NCBI RefSeq assembly: GCF_020497125.1 | Contig: NC_059084.1 | Span: 3,313,501-3,377,500, forward strand | Reading direction: 5' to 3' | Length of the DNA: 64,000 bases | From: Mauremys mutica | Lineage: Eukaryota > Chordata > Testudines > Geoemydidae | Part shown: piece by piece, positions 45,601-54,064 of the stretch | Position numbering within the stretch: position 1 is the stretch's first letter | Layout of the letters: every line of letters begins with the position of its first letter | Program-made: the position numbers and the translations under genes | The notes under the pieces: generated by a model | Told to the model about the DNA's origin: nothing | Seen by the model: only the letters and a program-made list of their open reading frames with translations | Database searches by the model: none

Positions 45601-48114
45601 GGAAGGGGTCCCAGCGAGACGCCTCTGTGCTGCCTCAAAGCCAGTAAAGGTTAGCAATAGGGATGGGAGAGGGGATGCGGAGGGCTGGCATGCAGCAAAG
45701 CTGGCCCACCGAGAGCCACCTGACTGCCTGCCTGCCAGCCATCCCTTTGTTCTTCCAATGGCAGAGGAAATGGGGCTGCCGGCAAAAGAGGCAGCCCCAT
45801 TTCCTCTCCCCCACCCCGCCCCCGATTAAAAGGTTAGCGGGGAAGGAAGGAGAAGCAGATGGCCTGGTTGTGAGCCATCAGCCTCGCAGGAGCAAGCACA
45901 GAGGTCTAGCCTCTGCGTACCCTGGAACCTTCCCCTCCCCCTATCACCACCATGGGGCAGGACTGTAAGGGGCACGGCTCGATGGACCCAGGCGTTCCTC
46001 ACCCCATCCCGACAGTGGCTCTTCTTCAAACAGTAGCAGCCTCAGGAGACTGCCACCTCCCCTCCTTCCTCAGGACAGGAGGAAGAGTAGAGTTTGGAGC
46101 ATGGAGACAGGGGAGAACTATCTGAGATTATTTATCTTAAAAGTGACCAAGTTACTGAAGACAGGCCTAATAGGCTCAGCCATAGCAACATGAGCCTTAG
46201 AAAGACCTTGGAATGACCACCACCACCACGAACGGCCGTGAGCTGGGAGTCCTACACTTGGTGTGCCAGAACAGAGACAGGCAACCAAGTCGTAAAACAT
46301 CCATCGCTCACCAAATGACAGCTGGCATCTCCCACTGCCCCTCTTTACAGCTACAGAGCTGCTCCTAGAATTGAGAGCTGCAGGTTGGCTGAGCGGGTGT
46401 GCCATTTTACATCACTGCCAATCTGGCTTCAAACCAGGAAGGCAAAGAATCGCCAAAGAGGGTAAAATAGGCTATGTGCTTGTCCCAGCAGATGCACAAT
46501 GTTACATCACGGAGAGTGTTAAAAGGTAACAGGCAAGGAATGAGGAGTGGACAGGAACAAGAACACGTGTCACTACAGGATGTGCGGCTGTGGAGAAAGG
46601 TTAGTCGGCTCAGATATTTCTGACCCAAGGAGCAGCAAGCCCAACCCTTCTACACAGTTAGTTTTTTTAAATTTCTTGTCAGGAAGACTTTCCAGCTGGG
46701 TTTAGTCAAGAATTTACGGGGGGAGAGAGATAATAGCCTGACCAGAGCACAGAATGAACAGCACCTTCACGGAAAGGAGTCTCCAAACCAGAGAACTACC
46801 TCTGACTTCTTGTGTGAAGGAGACACCATCAACCACTTCGGGGCACTTACACTCTGCACTAATACAATTGTGTCTTGGGACCCAGTTAAAACACTGTCCC
46901 TTGACCTTCCCCTTCTTCTGTGGCTGAAGCTTTGGACAGCACCAAGACATTCACCACATTACAGTCCTGCCTACGCTGAAGTTGGAATCCTATTACAATC
47001 AGGTTCCTGACATTTGTAATGTAGATGGACCCATAGCACACACAGCATTTGGACTCCACGCCACCATCCCACATGCTTATCCCTTTTCCACCCCCAAAGG
47101 GAACAGACGTCTGGCTGAGAAGGGTAGAACAAACTGGAGACATTAGGGAAAGATGACAGGGCAAGTCGCTTGCAGACCCTCCTGCTAGACCACAGATCCA
47201 ACCAAACAGCAGGACACCCAGAAACTTCACCAAAGCGCCTCCTATCTGACCTACAACCAAGCGGGGGGCTGCTAAATGCGCCTGTCTCTAGCGAACCCAC
47301 CAGAAGAGACACAGCAAAGAACAAAGTGAGACGATCCCTAGCAGAATATTGTATGCGAAGGAGCTTTCAAGTTACACAGCCCACGGGGGACTGCCTGAAC
47401 ACAGGGCTACCAAGCAGCTGCTCGTTCAAGTGCTGCAGTGAACGGTTACCCCTTAAACGTGTATCCCAGTCCAGGGTGGGGTCTGCTCTCGGCTCTTGTG
47501 GGTTGGTCTCAGCACTTAAGGGGGCTCCTTCTGTACCAGGCCTCTTCATTGCCTCGCAGTGGCCCATCCCATAACCACTCCCCGACAAGCCACACACCCT
47601 ACTGCCCCCCCAGCTCCATCAACTGCTTGGAGCCCCCACCCAACTCCCCACGGGGCACAGCCTATAGGGCACAGCCCCCACCCAAGCCCACAGCCCCCAG
47701 GGCACGCCCACCCCCACGAGGCACAGCCCCCACCCCACGGGGCACAGCCTATAGGGCACAGCCCCCACCCAAGCCCCCACGGGGCACAGCCCCCAGGGCA
47801 CGCCCACCCCCACGAGGCACAGCCCCCCCCCACGGGGCACGGCCCCCACCCCCACGGGGCACGGCCTATAGGGCAGTCCCCCCCCCGGGCTCAGCCCCCC
47901 GCGGCGGGACTCACCCGTGTAGTGCACCACGCAGGTCTGTCCGCGCTTGGGGAAGGTCCGCCCTGCGGGGAGAGACAGAGAGACCGTGAGCGCCGGGATG
48001 GGGATGGGGCGAGGCCGGGGGTCTCGCGGGGGGGAGGAGGCAGCCCGCGGGGGGCGGCGGGCCCGGGCGCCCCTCACCGTCTCCGGGGGCGATGGTCTCC
48101 ACGTGCACGCCCAT
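33521..48114 (-). CDS. FKBP1A: FKBP1A, FKBP12 peptidyl-prolyl isomerase (complete, four exons)
   Basis: FKBP12 is a cytosolic peptidyl-prolyl cis-trans isomerase that binds FK506 and rapamycin and stabilises ryanodine receptors and type I TGF-beta receptors. Coding segments 48078-48114, 47915-47962, 36242-36354 and 33521-33649 sum to 327 bases, that is 108 residues plus stop, the normal length. All drug-pocket residues are present in FKBP12 numbering: Tyr26, Phe36, Asp37, Phe46, Val55, Ile56, Trp59, Tyr82, His87 and Phe99. The start is [13 protein letters not shown]; the end is [10 protein letters not shown]. Intron 1 is only 115 bp, intron 2 is 11.6 kb and intron 3 is 2.6 kb. The CpG-rich promoter carries NRF1 and YY1 sites. 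The gene looks intact and under strong constraint. Confidence 0.98.
33905..34078 (+). repeat. Dispersed sauropsid repeat in FKBP1A intron 3
   Basis: It contains GTAAGCTCTTTGGGGCAGAG, a CAGCACCTCTTCATGACTAC segment and a TAATTAATAATAATT end. Related pieces occur at about 42845-42935 (inverted) and 57280-57390, so it is an interspersed family. Its class is uncertain. Confidence 0.6.
35600..35712 (+). repeat. Dispersed repeat fragment
   Basis: It contains GGTGCTGTACGAACACAGA, GATGGTCCCTGCCCCACAGA and TGACAATCTAAGTATAAG, a segment I recognise as repeated in sauropsid genomes. Class unknown. Confidence 0.5.
36242..36354 (-). CDS. FKBP1A: FKBP1A exon 3
   Basis: This 113-nt exon codes [20 protein letters not shown] and [17 protein letters not shown]. 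It contains Phe36, Asp37, Phe46, Val55, Ile56 and Trp59. The flanks are ttttcag and gtgtgt. Confidence 0.97.
38388..38609. mobile_element. hAT-type MITE with perfect 8-bp target duplication
   Basis: The ends are inverted repeats: CAGGGGCGGCTCCAGGCAC on the left and GCCACCCCTG on the right. The octamer gatatggg flanks the element exactly on both sides (38380-38387 and 38610-38617). At 222 bp with no transposase frame it is a non-autonomous hAT element. Internally it has inverted GC-rich arms around 38475-38560. Confidence 0.92.
42655..42935 (-). repeat. Interspersed LINE-tail-like fragments, antisense
   Basis: CCAGTCCAGCATCCTGCCAC and CCAACGCCAGATGC resemble a dispersed sauropsid LINE tail. 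From about 42845, CAGCACCTCGGGGCCCCAAT is the inverted form of the family at 33905. Boundaries are approximate. Confidence 0.45.
43010..43340 (-). mobile_element. LINE fragment (CR1/L3-like)
   Basis: The order of short motifs (CCCTTCTCTTGACCTTTTC, GATGATCCAAACTGAC, ACACCTACATCTCCCTTCC) is that of an old sauropsid LINE. No open frame survives. Confidence 0.45.
43640..43862. mobile_element. LINE fragment, left of SINE insertion
   Basis: It contains CTCTTAACCAGTTTCTAATA, CTTTATCAAAGGCTTTTTTG and CCCCTCAAAGAATCCTCAC, and resumes at 43995. I recognise this as an old LINE family found throughout sauropsids. Confidence 0.65.
43863..43994 (+). mobile_element. Turtle tRNA-derived SINE, 5'-truncated
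   Basis: It begins in the middle of the head (GCTAAACCCAGGGTTGTGAG), keeps the B-box-like segment GAGTTCAATCC and the GAGGGGGCCATTTAGGG block, and ends with CCTGAGGTCCCTTCAACCC and TGTGATTCTGT. It is the same family as 5156-5332. Confidence 0.85.
43995..44170. mobile_element. LINE fragment, right of SINE insertion
   Basis: It continues the interrupted LINE: CTAGGTGCTTTAAGACTATT, GTGGTAAGGCTCATTGATC and CCAGGATCACCCTG follow the expected order. Confidence 0.6.
45282..45300. repeat. Poly-C tract
   Basis: A run of about 17 C followed by GGGAGAGGGGG. It is simple sequence and prone to sequencing error. Confidence 0.9.
47649..47880. repeat. GC-rich tandem array next to FKBP1A exon 2
   Basis: The unit starting CACGGGGCACAGCCTATAGG recurs at 47649, 47736 and 47853, so the periods are 87 and 117 bases, with shorter internal repeats of GGGGCACAGCCCC. 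It lies 35 bases downstream of the exon 2 splice donor. The FKBP1A sense strand is G-rich. A long open frame on the + strand is a by-product of the repeat. Confidence 0.9.
47915..47962 (-). CDS. FKBP1A: FKBP1A exon 2
   Basis: This 48-nt exon codes [16 protein letters not shown] and part of the next Gly codon, between ccccgcag and gtgagt. It contains pocket residue Tyr26. Confidence 0.97.
48078..48114 (-). CDS. FKBP1A: FKBP1A exon 1 (ATG at 48114)
   Basis: The ATG is at 48114-48112 after a GC-rich 5' UTR. The exon codes [12 protein letters not shown] plus one base and is followed by gtgagg. Confidence 0.97.
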
Positions 48115-48181
48115 CCCGCAGCCGCCGCCCGCCCGATCCCGCAGCCGCCGCACTCAGCTCAGGAAGCAGGAGGAGACCGCG

Positions 48182-48193
48182 TGCGCATGCGCA
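48182..48193. promoter_or_regulatory. NRF1 site
   Basis: TGCGCATGCGCA is a perfect palindromic NRF1 consensus, about 70 bp upstream of the FKBP1A ATG. Confidence 0.8.
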
Positions 48194-48271
48194 GCCTCCT
48201 CAGCCCGGCCCGCACGCCGCCGCCGCCATAGAGAGCTCGCCGCCTAGAGAGGCCCCGCCCTGCGCGGAGGC

Positions 48272-48283
48272 GGCGGCCATCTT
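48272..48283 (-). promoter_or_regulatory. YY1-type site 1
   Basis: GGCGGCCATCTT on the + strand reads AAGATGGCCGCC in the FKBP1A direction, a YY1 consensus. Confidence 0.7.
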
Positions 48284-48344
48284 GCGTGAAGTCCCCCCCA
48301 CCCCCTCGCTCCCCTGCGCGCGGAGCCGTGTCGGGCCGCCGCAG

Positions 48345-48358
48345 GGCGGCCATCTTGG
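48345..48358 (-). promoter_or_regulatory. YY1-type site 2
   Basis: GGCGGCCATCTTGG on the + strand is the second copy, about 75 bp from the first and in the same orientation. Confidence 0.7.
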
Positions 48359-48925
48359 CCCCACAGGGCGCGCCGGGATCGTTGCCATGGGAACCGGGCG
48401 CCCCTGAGCGGAGCCGCTGCCGCCCGCCGGCCTGGAGCCCAGCGGCTCCCCCCCGCCCCCTGCAGTCAGGGGAGGAGGAAAGAGACCCTAGGCTAGAAAC
48501 CGGGGCGCTGCAGTCACCTGACTCCAGGAGCTGGGGCTTGGGGGCATCGCGGTAGCGATCCGCGCCCCTTTGGCCCCAGGCCGGGCTCGCTGCAGCGAGC
48601 AGGCGGGTAAGACTGTCCCTAGAGCCCCGTGAGCTCGCCTCCCGGCGCTTGTCGGGCTGGGGCTCGGCCCCTGGCAGCTGCGGGGCTGCACTGAAGCCAG
48701 ACAGGCCCGGCCTCCCTGTAGCGGGGTAACGCCATCGCTCGGGGCGGGGGTGAAAATCCAGCCCCCAGACTTGGGCTGACAGCGAGCACGTGGGAAACAT
48801 CAGCACAGGGGTTTCTTCGGGGGGAGGGGATAGTTACCTGTCTAAAACATAGCCCCTAATCGCCGCCCGTCTGATCGCCCTACACGCGCCCCGCCCCAGG
48901 GGACAGCGCTATGTCACAGGCAAGG

Positions 48926-49050
48926 TTCTCTTGCCGCCAGAGCTACCACCTCTCGGGGAGGTGGACACTACAGGAGAAGTAGTTGCATCTTCATTAAAAC
49001 ACCAGAGCCGCTGCATCAGGGCTGTAGCTCCACCTGTAGAGAAGCCCTCA
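48926..49050 (-). mobile_element. Probable degraded DNA-element fragment
   Basis: CCACCTCTCGGGGAGGTGG and the AAACACCAGAGCCGCTGCAT segment resemble the interior of turtle inverted-repeat DNA elements of the type at 54557. The match is partial and from memory. The overlapping 78-residue open frame at 48931 is therefore unlikely to be a gene. Confidence 0.35.
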
Positions 49051-49734
49051 GACTTTGAACAATACATTCAAGGGCGCTTCCCCCCATTACCTGAGCAACT
49101 GTTTTATCCGAAAATCTCTTCAGGACCCAGGAGCGGCTTTGCATTGAAGAGGATTATTTCTAGTTAGACATCTTATTTCCTCAGCTGAAGTGGAGGAATT
49201 TGACTTTTGCTAAGTGAGCAGGGATGCTTCACGGACAGGGAAGCACGTTAAAAAAGCAAACACTTTCAGCGGGTGGCATTAAAATGCGAGACAAGCGGAG
49301 ATGCGTAACATAATAGATAAGAGGCTGGAACACAGGTTTTTAATTGAAATTCATTGCTCAAATCTTTCAGAAAGCAAAATATTCAAACTCCAACATTCCT
49401 GGTTTGCTTTGTTCTTAACTGTAGAAATATTTCAATTCACACACTCCTGTTCTATTATTTGCCAGATTGATGTCTCTCCCACTTCCACCAGACTGGTGCC
49501 AGCAGAGAAAAGTGATAATCCCAAATCCAAGATGGAAATAGGAAGGTGCGTGCTCATCTAACTGCTGATTATTATCTCTGTTGAAGGGGACCGCAGCAAT
49601 CTGCTCTGGAAATCTGTAGTGTTCACCTTCCCCACATTGGTAAATGGGAGTGAGGATGTGGGAAGGGAAGACACAGCTCTGTTTATTTATAAGTATTTTC
49701 ATGATGCTCATCACTTAAGAATATGAGCACTTTG

Positions 49735-49900
49735 CACACTTTAGTCATTTTAACTGCCCAGCTTCCCTATGAGGTAGGAAGTGTTACCATCTTTGTTGTC
49801 AGCTGGTGAAACCATGCCACAGAGAGGTCACATAAGTAACCTGTAGAATAGCAATGGTCCAGATCACCTGATGTTTAACCACAGGGTGATCCTTCCTCCC
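49735..49900 (+). mobile_element. MIR-type SINE fragment
   Basis: CTATGAGGTAGGAAGTGTTA, the CAGCTGGTGAAACCATGCC segment and AGAGGTCACATAAGTAAC follow the MIR core order, but diverged. Confidence 0.5.
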
Positions 49901-51824
49901 TAGTGGAGCTGTAGTGGTGCTAACTCCCGCAAGTCCTTTAGGCAGCAATTAAAAATGAACCGGTATTTTGCCCAGTCAGTTGACTATAGCCCTAAGCACC
50001 CAAGGTAGAGATGATCCATTACACAAGATGTGATCGCTAGTAGTAGGCGAGATTATATCTCATGTAATAGCATCATCAGTAGCGTGTTAATAAGTGCCTG
50101 GCGAAGACTGGTGCCACCAATGTACCACAGATTATCCTTAGAAAAGTAAAATGGCATCTGCTCACGCCCCCGGTTTCCATCACAGTGTACTGGCAGAAGT
50201 GAAGTTTGTCAATAACTCCAGCCAGCGATTACTCTACACTTCCTCAGGCGCCCCTCAGAGCTCTCGGCACCACTCTGGCCTCACAGCAGACTGCTCAGTC
50301 ACTTTTCTCAGAAGCTCTCCATGTCCCATCTACCCTGCTGGGTCAGGACACAGCAAAGGTGTTTAGTGGCTCCTAGAAGTATCAGAACTAGCTTCTTCCA
50401 GCTCAAACACTGAGCCCCAGGAAAATGGCTTTGCTCAGTTAACCTTCCCCACATACAGTCTAAGCTCTAACAAAGGGCCTCCTTTACTTTCTTGGATCCA
50501 ACTGCTCTTCTGGCCAAACACTTTGTCAGCATCTCTGCTGTGCTCTCTGGAGAAACATCTTACCCCTAACTAGAGCTCCTCCCAGCTGAGAGACAGGTCT
50601 CTTTATAGCTGTAGCCAGTTTCAAGTATGCCCAGTCACCTCCCAGCCCTGCCATAATCCCTTCCTTCCCTGTCAGACTGCATGTGAAGGCGTGTACATTC
50701 CACCACAAGGCTATGTTAGAAAATACTGGTTCAAGACATAAAGCTCAGAAGAAAAATAAAGAGCTACGTTAGGTCCGTGGTTCCCCATTAACTGTTGTGG
50801 AAGGCTTGGTGAGTTAGTCGGTCACCCCTTGAGCTTGGTGTTCTCGTCTTGCTCCTTACTGAACAGTGGACTGGACACCTGCAATGCCCATATGATTTCC
50901 AGGATCTCTTTAACAGAACTTTCTTAATGGGGAAGGACGTATAGCAAGGGCTGCCTGAGACAGAGAGATGAGCTGGAAGACCTCAGTGGTCAGCCTTGGT
51001 GACACCACGGTGAGGTCTGCACTCAGCAGGGAACAGAATGAGGTGTCAGCTTCTAGTATCTCAGTTCATGGTGAAACTTTACAACCTGCAAAACAAGCTG
51101 ATTCTCCTTGAACAATTCCCCACCAAGCTGGCTGATATGCAGGGAGAGCTGTGAAGGGAGGCCTTCTCCTGCTTGCAAAGCAAGAAATGCCAAGGGGAGA
51201 AAACATTCATGTTTGCACTGGTTTAATACTTTTAAAAATCTGCCTTTGAGTTTATAATTAAAAAAACAGTTGAAAAATACTGACATCAGAAAATACAAAT
51301 CTACAAATACAAATCCACCTGAAAGGATGGTGCAGCACAATACACATCCTTCCCAACCTGAATGGTGCGATATAGCAATTGCAAATGCGTCTGAACACAG
51401 TTCTTATCAACCATATGGCTTTTAGCATGAGAACTAATCATGTTTCATTTCTTGGCACACAAAGGCCATCAAAATACATAGACAACAATGTTGAATGGGA
51501 AGCAATGGGCCATAGCCCACTAGGTTCAAAACTCCCAGACCAGCCTTCCTGAATTACATTTCTGGCCCTGGTGACAAAGTAAATGTGATCTGCGTGTAAC
51601 TGATATAATGTTGCTTTCCTGCCAGGCTATCTGCAGACATCCTGCTACAGCTCTGAGATGGGATCTTCCCCATTCACTGCGAAGTGTGGTTAACTCTTAA
51701 GCCTCGTGATGCCACTCTAAGGACCAGATTTTCAAATAAAGTGGGTGCAAAACTGGGGGCTAATCTGCACAAATACTGCCATTGTGTGTGCAGATTGGGT
51801 AGCTGCAAGCTCAAATGTTTAAAG

Positions 51825-51981
51825 CAGTGGTTCTCATTGTGGGCCTCATATGCAGCTCTCTGTGTGTTATGGGGGCTGCGTCCACACTACATATATATAT
51901 ATTCTACCTGTATGGCCCTGAAGATGTCACATGAGCCGCAGCAGTGTGCTGATTGGGCCGCTTGTGGGTTGAGAACCACTG
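51825..51981. mobile_element. hAT-type MITE with perfect 8-bp target duplication
   Basis: The ends CAGTGGTTCTCA and TTGAGAACCACTG are inverted repeats of the classic hAT type. The octamer gtttaaag flanks it exactly on both sides (51817-51824 and 51982-51989). At 157 bp it has no coding capacity. Confidence 0.95.
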
Positions 51982-53657
51982 GTTTAAAGAAAAGGCAGAA
52001 ATAGCACTGGCCTGAAAAATAACAAGCTAATACATGATGCCAAAGGCAATGAAATTTTACTTACTGAAAGTTTAGTCACTACAGAGGGCCAGAGCCAACC
52101 CTTGATCTTTGTGCAGTGGGAGATTTGGAGTGTGCTGAAGGTTGTACAAGATGCTGATTTTGTAGAGCTGTTCTAGAAACTATTAAAAGTGCAATTCAGC
52201 TGTTTCCATTGAGTGAATTTGACACCCCTGCAGATGGCAGGCACAGGGCAGACCTTGCAATAAACCCCTAAGAAAGCAAGATTGCAGGTAGCTTAGTCCA
52301 TTCCTGCGACCCCTTTCACAGAAAAATTCATCTGATTGATAACTAGCTGAACTGCCTGCTAATGAACCCAAGGCAGGGAACCATGGTTGGTTTTGGAAAT
52401 AGTGATACTAGAGGTCGTGTGGTGTGTATACTTCTCCTTTTGGGCATGTGCTTCTCTTTTGAGTTTCTACACTTGAACTTTGGTATCTTTCCGTAGATTA
52501 ATAGATTCTGTCTTTAAAAACACAGGGGACCAAGCCTCTGGGAAACAAGGTGAACTAGGATCATCCTACTGGCTACTCTCCGGGAACAGCATCATGCCAG
52601 CAGGTGATCAAAATACTGTAGCTTTCTCTGGTAGATGATGAAGGCAGGTGCTTAGCCATTGACAACAGGCAGTGAAGCACTTTTCCTTACACCTCCCAAG
52701 CCTCACAGCCTACATCTACCATGCTTCCTTCAGCCCTGTCACTAACCAGCAGTAATACCTCAGACCTGGTACCCATGTTACAGCATGTCAGAGTGACTAC
52801 CTACACTGTATCTAACCCACAGTTCCAAGTGGCTGAATTCAGCAGTTCTCTTTGGCTTGGCGTTCTGGTTGGAGAACAGTGAGTCAGCTGCTCTGCATGG
52901 GGGAGGTTGTAATCCCAGGCCTGCGCAGGGCTACAAGGCAACCAACATCCCTACACTCACCTGGGCCACTCCCTGTGACCTACAACCTGCAGAGGAAATT
53001 CCACCTCAGGTGATCTGACTGACAAGTGGTCTAGTGATCCCTGATTGGTTCTTTGACCATAGAGACGCCCATGGGGCGTACTAGGAAGTGTCCAGGCAAC
53101 AATGTGGATTCCTAACTAGCTACTGTACTTCTGAACTCCTGGCACTGACCTTGCTCTGACTTTGATTCTGACTCCTAATCAACCCCTGGAAACCCAACAC
53201 AGACCCCGATGCCTGGTATTGACCCTGGACATGATTTCTGACTATGGCTAGACCCTCGGCTTGACTATTGACTCTGATCCCTGGCTTCAGTTTTGGGATC
53301 CCAAGCTCTTGCCACTAGTCCTGCCTACCTTTACCTAGGAACCTGATAGAAGTAAATCTTCATGCTGCAAGGCAGGAACTGATCACCAAATGGGGTCAAA
53401 AGGACCCTTCCTCCCTCATCTCCTCACAGGTACAGTATTATTCAGTCAGGATCATTAAGGGCTTCCTCTGAGCAGCCAGCATTGACCATTCCACTATCAG
53501 AGATAGGATCCTGGATGAGCTGGACCATCTGTCTGTTCTGGTGTGACAATTCCTTTGTTCCTAATGAGAGGGGTGGGTTAGTACAGTGCAGGAGACTTCA
53601 TCTTGCCAGTTTGATGACCTAGAAATATATTATGCATACAATACCCTTCCAAAAAAT

Positions 53658-53663
53658 TTTATT
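53658..53663 (-). terminator. Candidate poly(A) signal of the MFSD2A-like gene
   Basis: TTTATT on the + strand is AATAAA in the gene's direction, about 370 bases past the candidate last stop codon. Confidence 0.35.
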
Positions 53664-54033
53664 TCCTCCAAAACTTAGCTCTCGATACTAATGATCCTGA
53701 TCTTCCAAAGAGAAACTCTCTCTTTTCTCCCCACATCCCCCCCACCCTGTGGTCCTGTTTTGAGTGTGCCAGAGCAGCCAGAAAAGCAAAAGCTAAGCCA
53801 TGCAGAACGCAGTGCTGTGGGGTCACGCCAGCTCTGCAGGCCTCACTGCAGAAGCACTGCAGGGCTGGGCTGGCGCAGGGAAAGGCAGTGAGCAGAGCTG
53901 TGTCCTTTGTGATGGGGAAAATCAGCAACAACAGGCAGCTGAGCCTTTAAATTACACTGATGCATCCTCGTGGCCATGGAGCAATACTGGATTCTTTCCA
54001 AGTGAATTTCCCGGCAGTGGCTCAAGGTTTAGT

Positions 54034-54064
54034 TTACCCTGGGTTTTCATTCTTTACCCAATGA
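54034..54064 (-). CDS. Candidate last exon of the MFSD2A-like gene
   Basis: A strong acceptor (long pyrimidine tract, tttttaacag) precedes 54064. In the phase required by exon J it adds only HWVKNENPG and then TAA. A poly(A) signal follows about 370 bases further on. It does not resemble the usual MFSD2A tail, so it rests on splice signals alone. Confidence 0.3.

Larger units (their letters stand above)
36355..47914 (-). other. FKBP1A intron 2
   Basis: This 11.6-kb intron holds a perfect hAT MITE (38388-38609), LINE fragments with a nested turtle SINE (about 43.0-44.2 kb), a poly-C tract (about 45282-45299) and a GC-rich tandem array (47649-47880). I recognised no additional exon. Confidence 0.85.
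47880..48780. promoter_or_regulatory. FKBP1A: CpG island / FKBP1A promoter
   Basis: CpG dinucleotides are dense across exons 1-2 and about 650 bp upstream. The region has GC boxes (GCCCCGCCC at 48252-48260), NRF1 and YY1 motifs and no TATA box, which fits a housekeeping promoter. No coding exon of a divergent gene was recognised on the + strand. Confidence 0.85.
48781..54033. other. Intergenic region FKBP1A promoter to MFSD2-like 3' end
   Basis: I found no recognisable coding exon. It contains a probable degraded DNA-element fragment (48926-49050), a MIR-like fragment (49735-49900) and a hAT MITE (51825-51981). The rest is unannotated unique-looking sequence. Confidence 0.6.

Noticed and set aside
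47559..48407. Open frame of 282 residues on the + strand
   Set aside because: It is rich in Pro/His/Ala and runs through the tandem array, FKBP1A exons 1-2 in antisense and the CpG island. GC-rich repeats rarely contain stops, so this is an artefact.
48931..49167. 78-residue open frame upstream of FKBP1A as a divergent gene
   Set aside because: There are no splice signals, no recognisable domain and partial resemblance to DNA-element interiors. It is not called.
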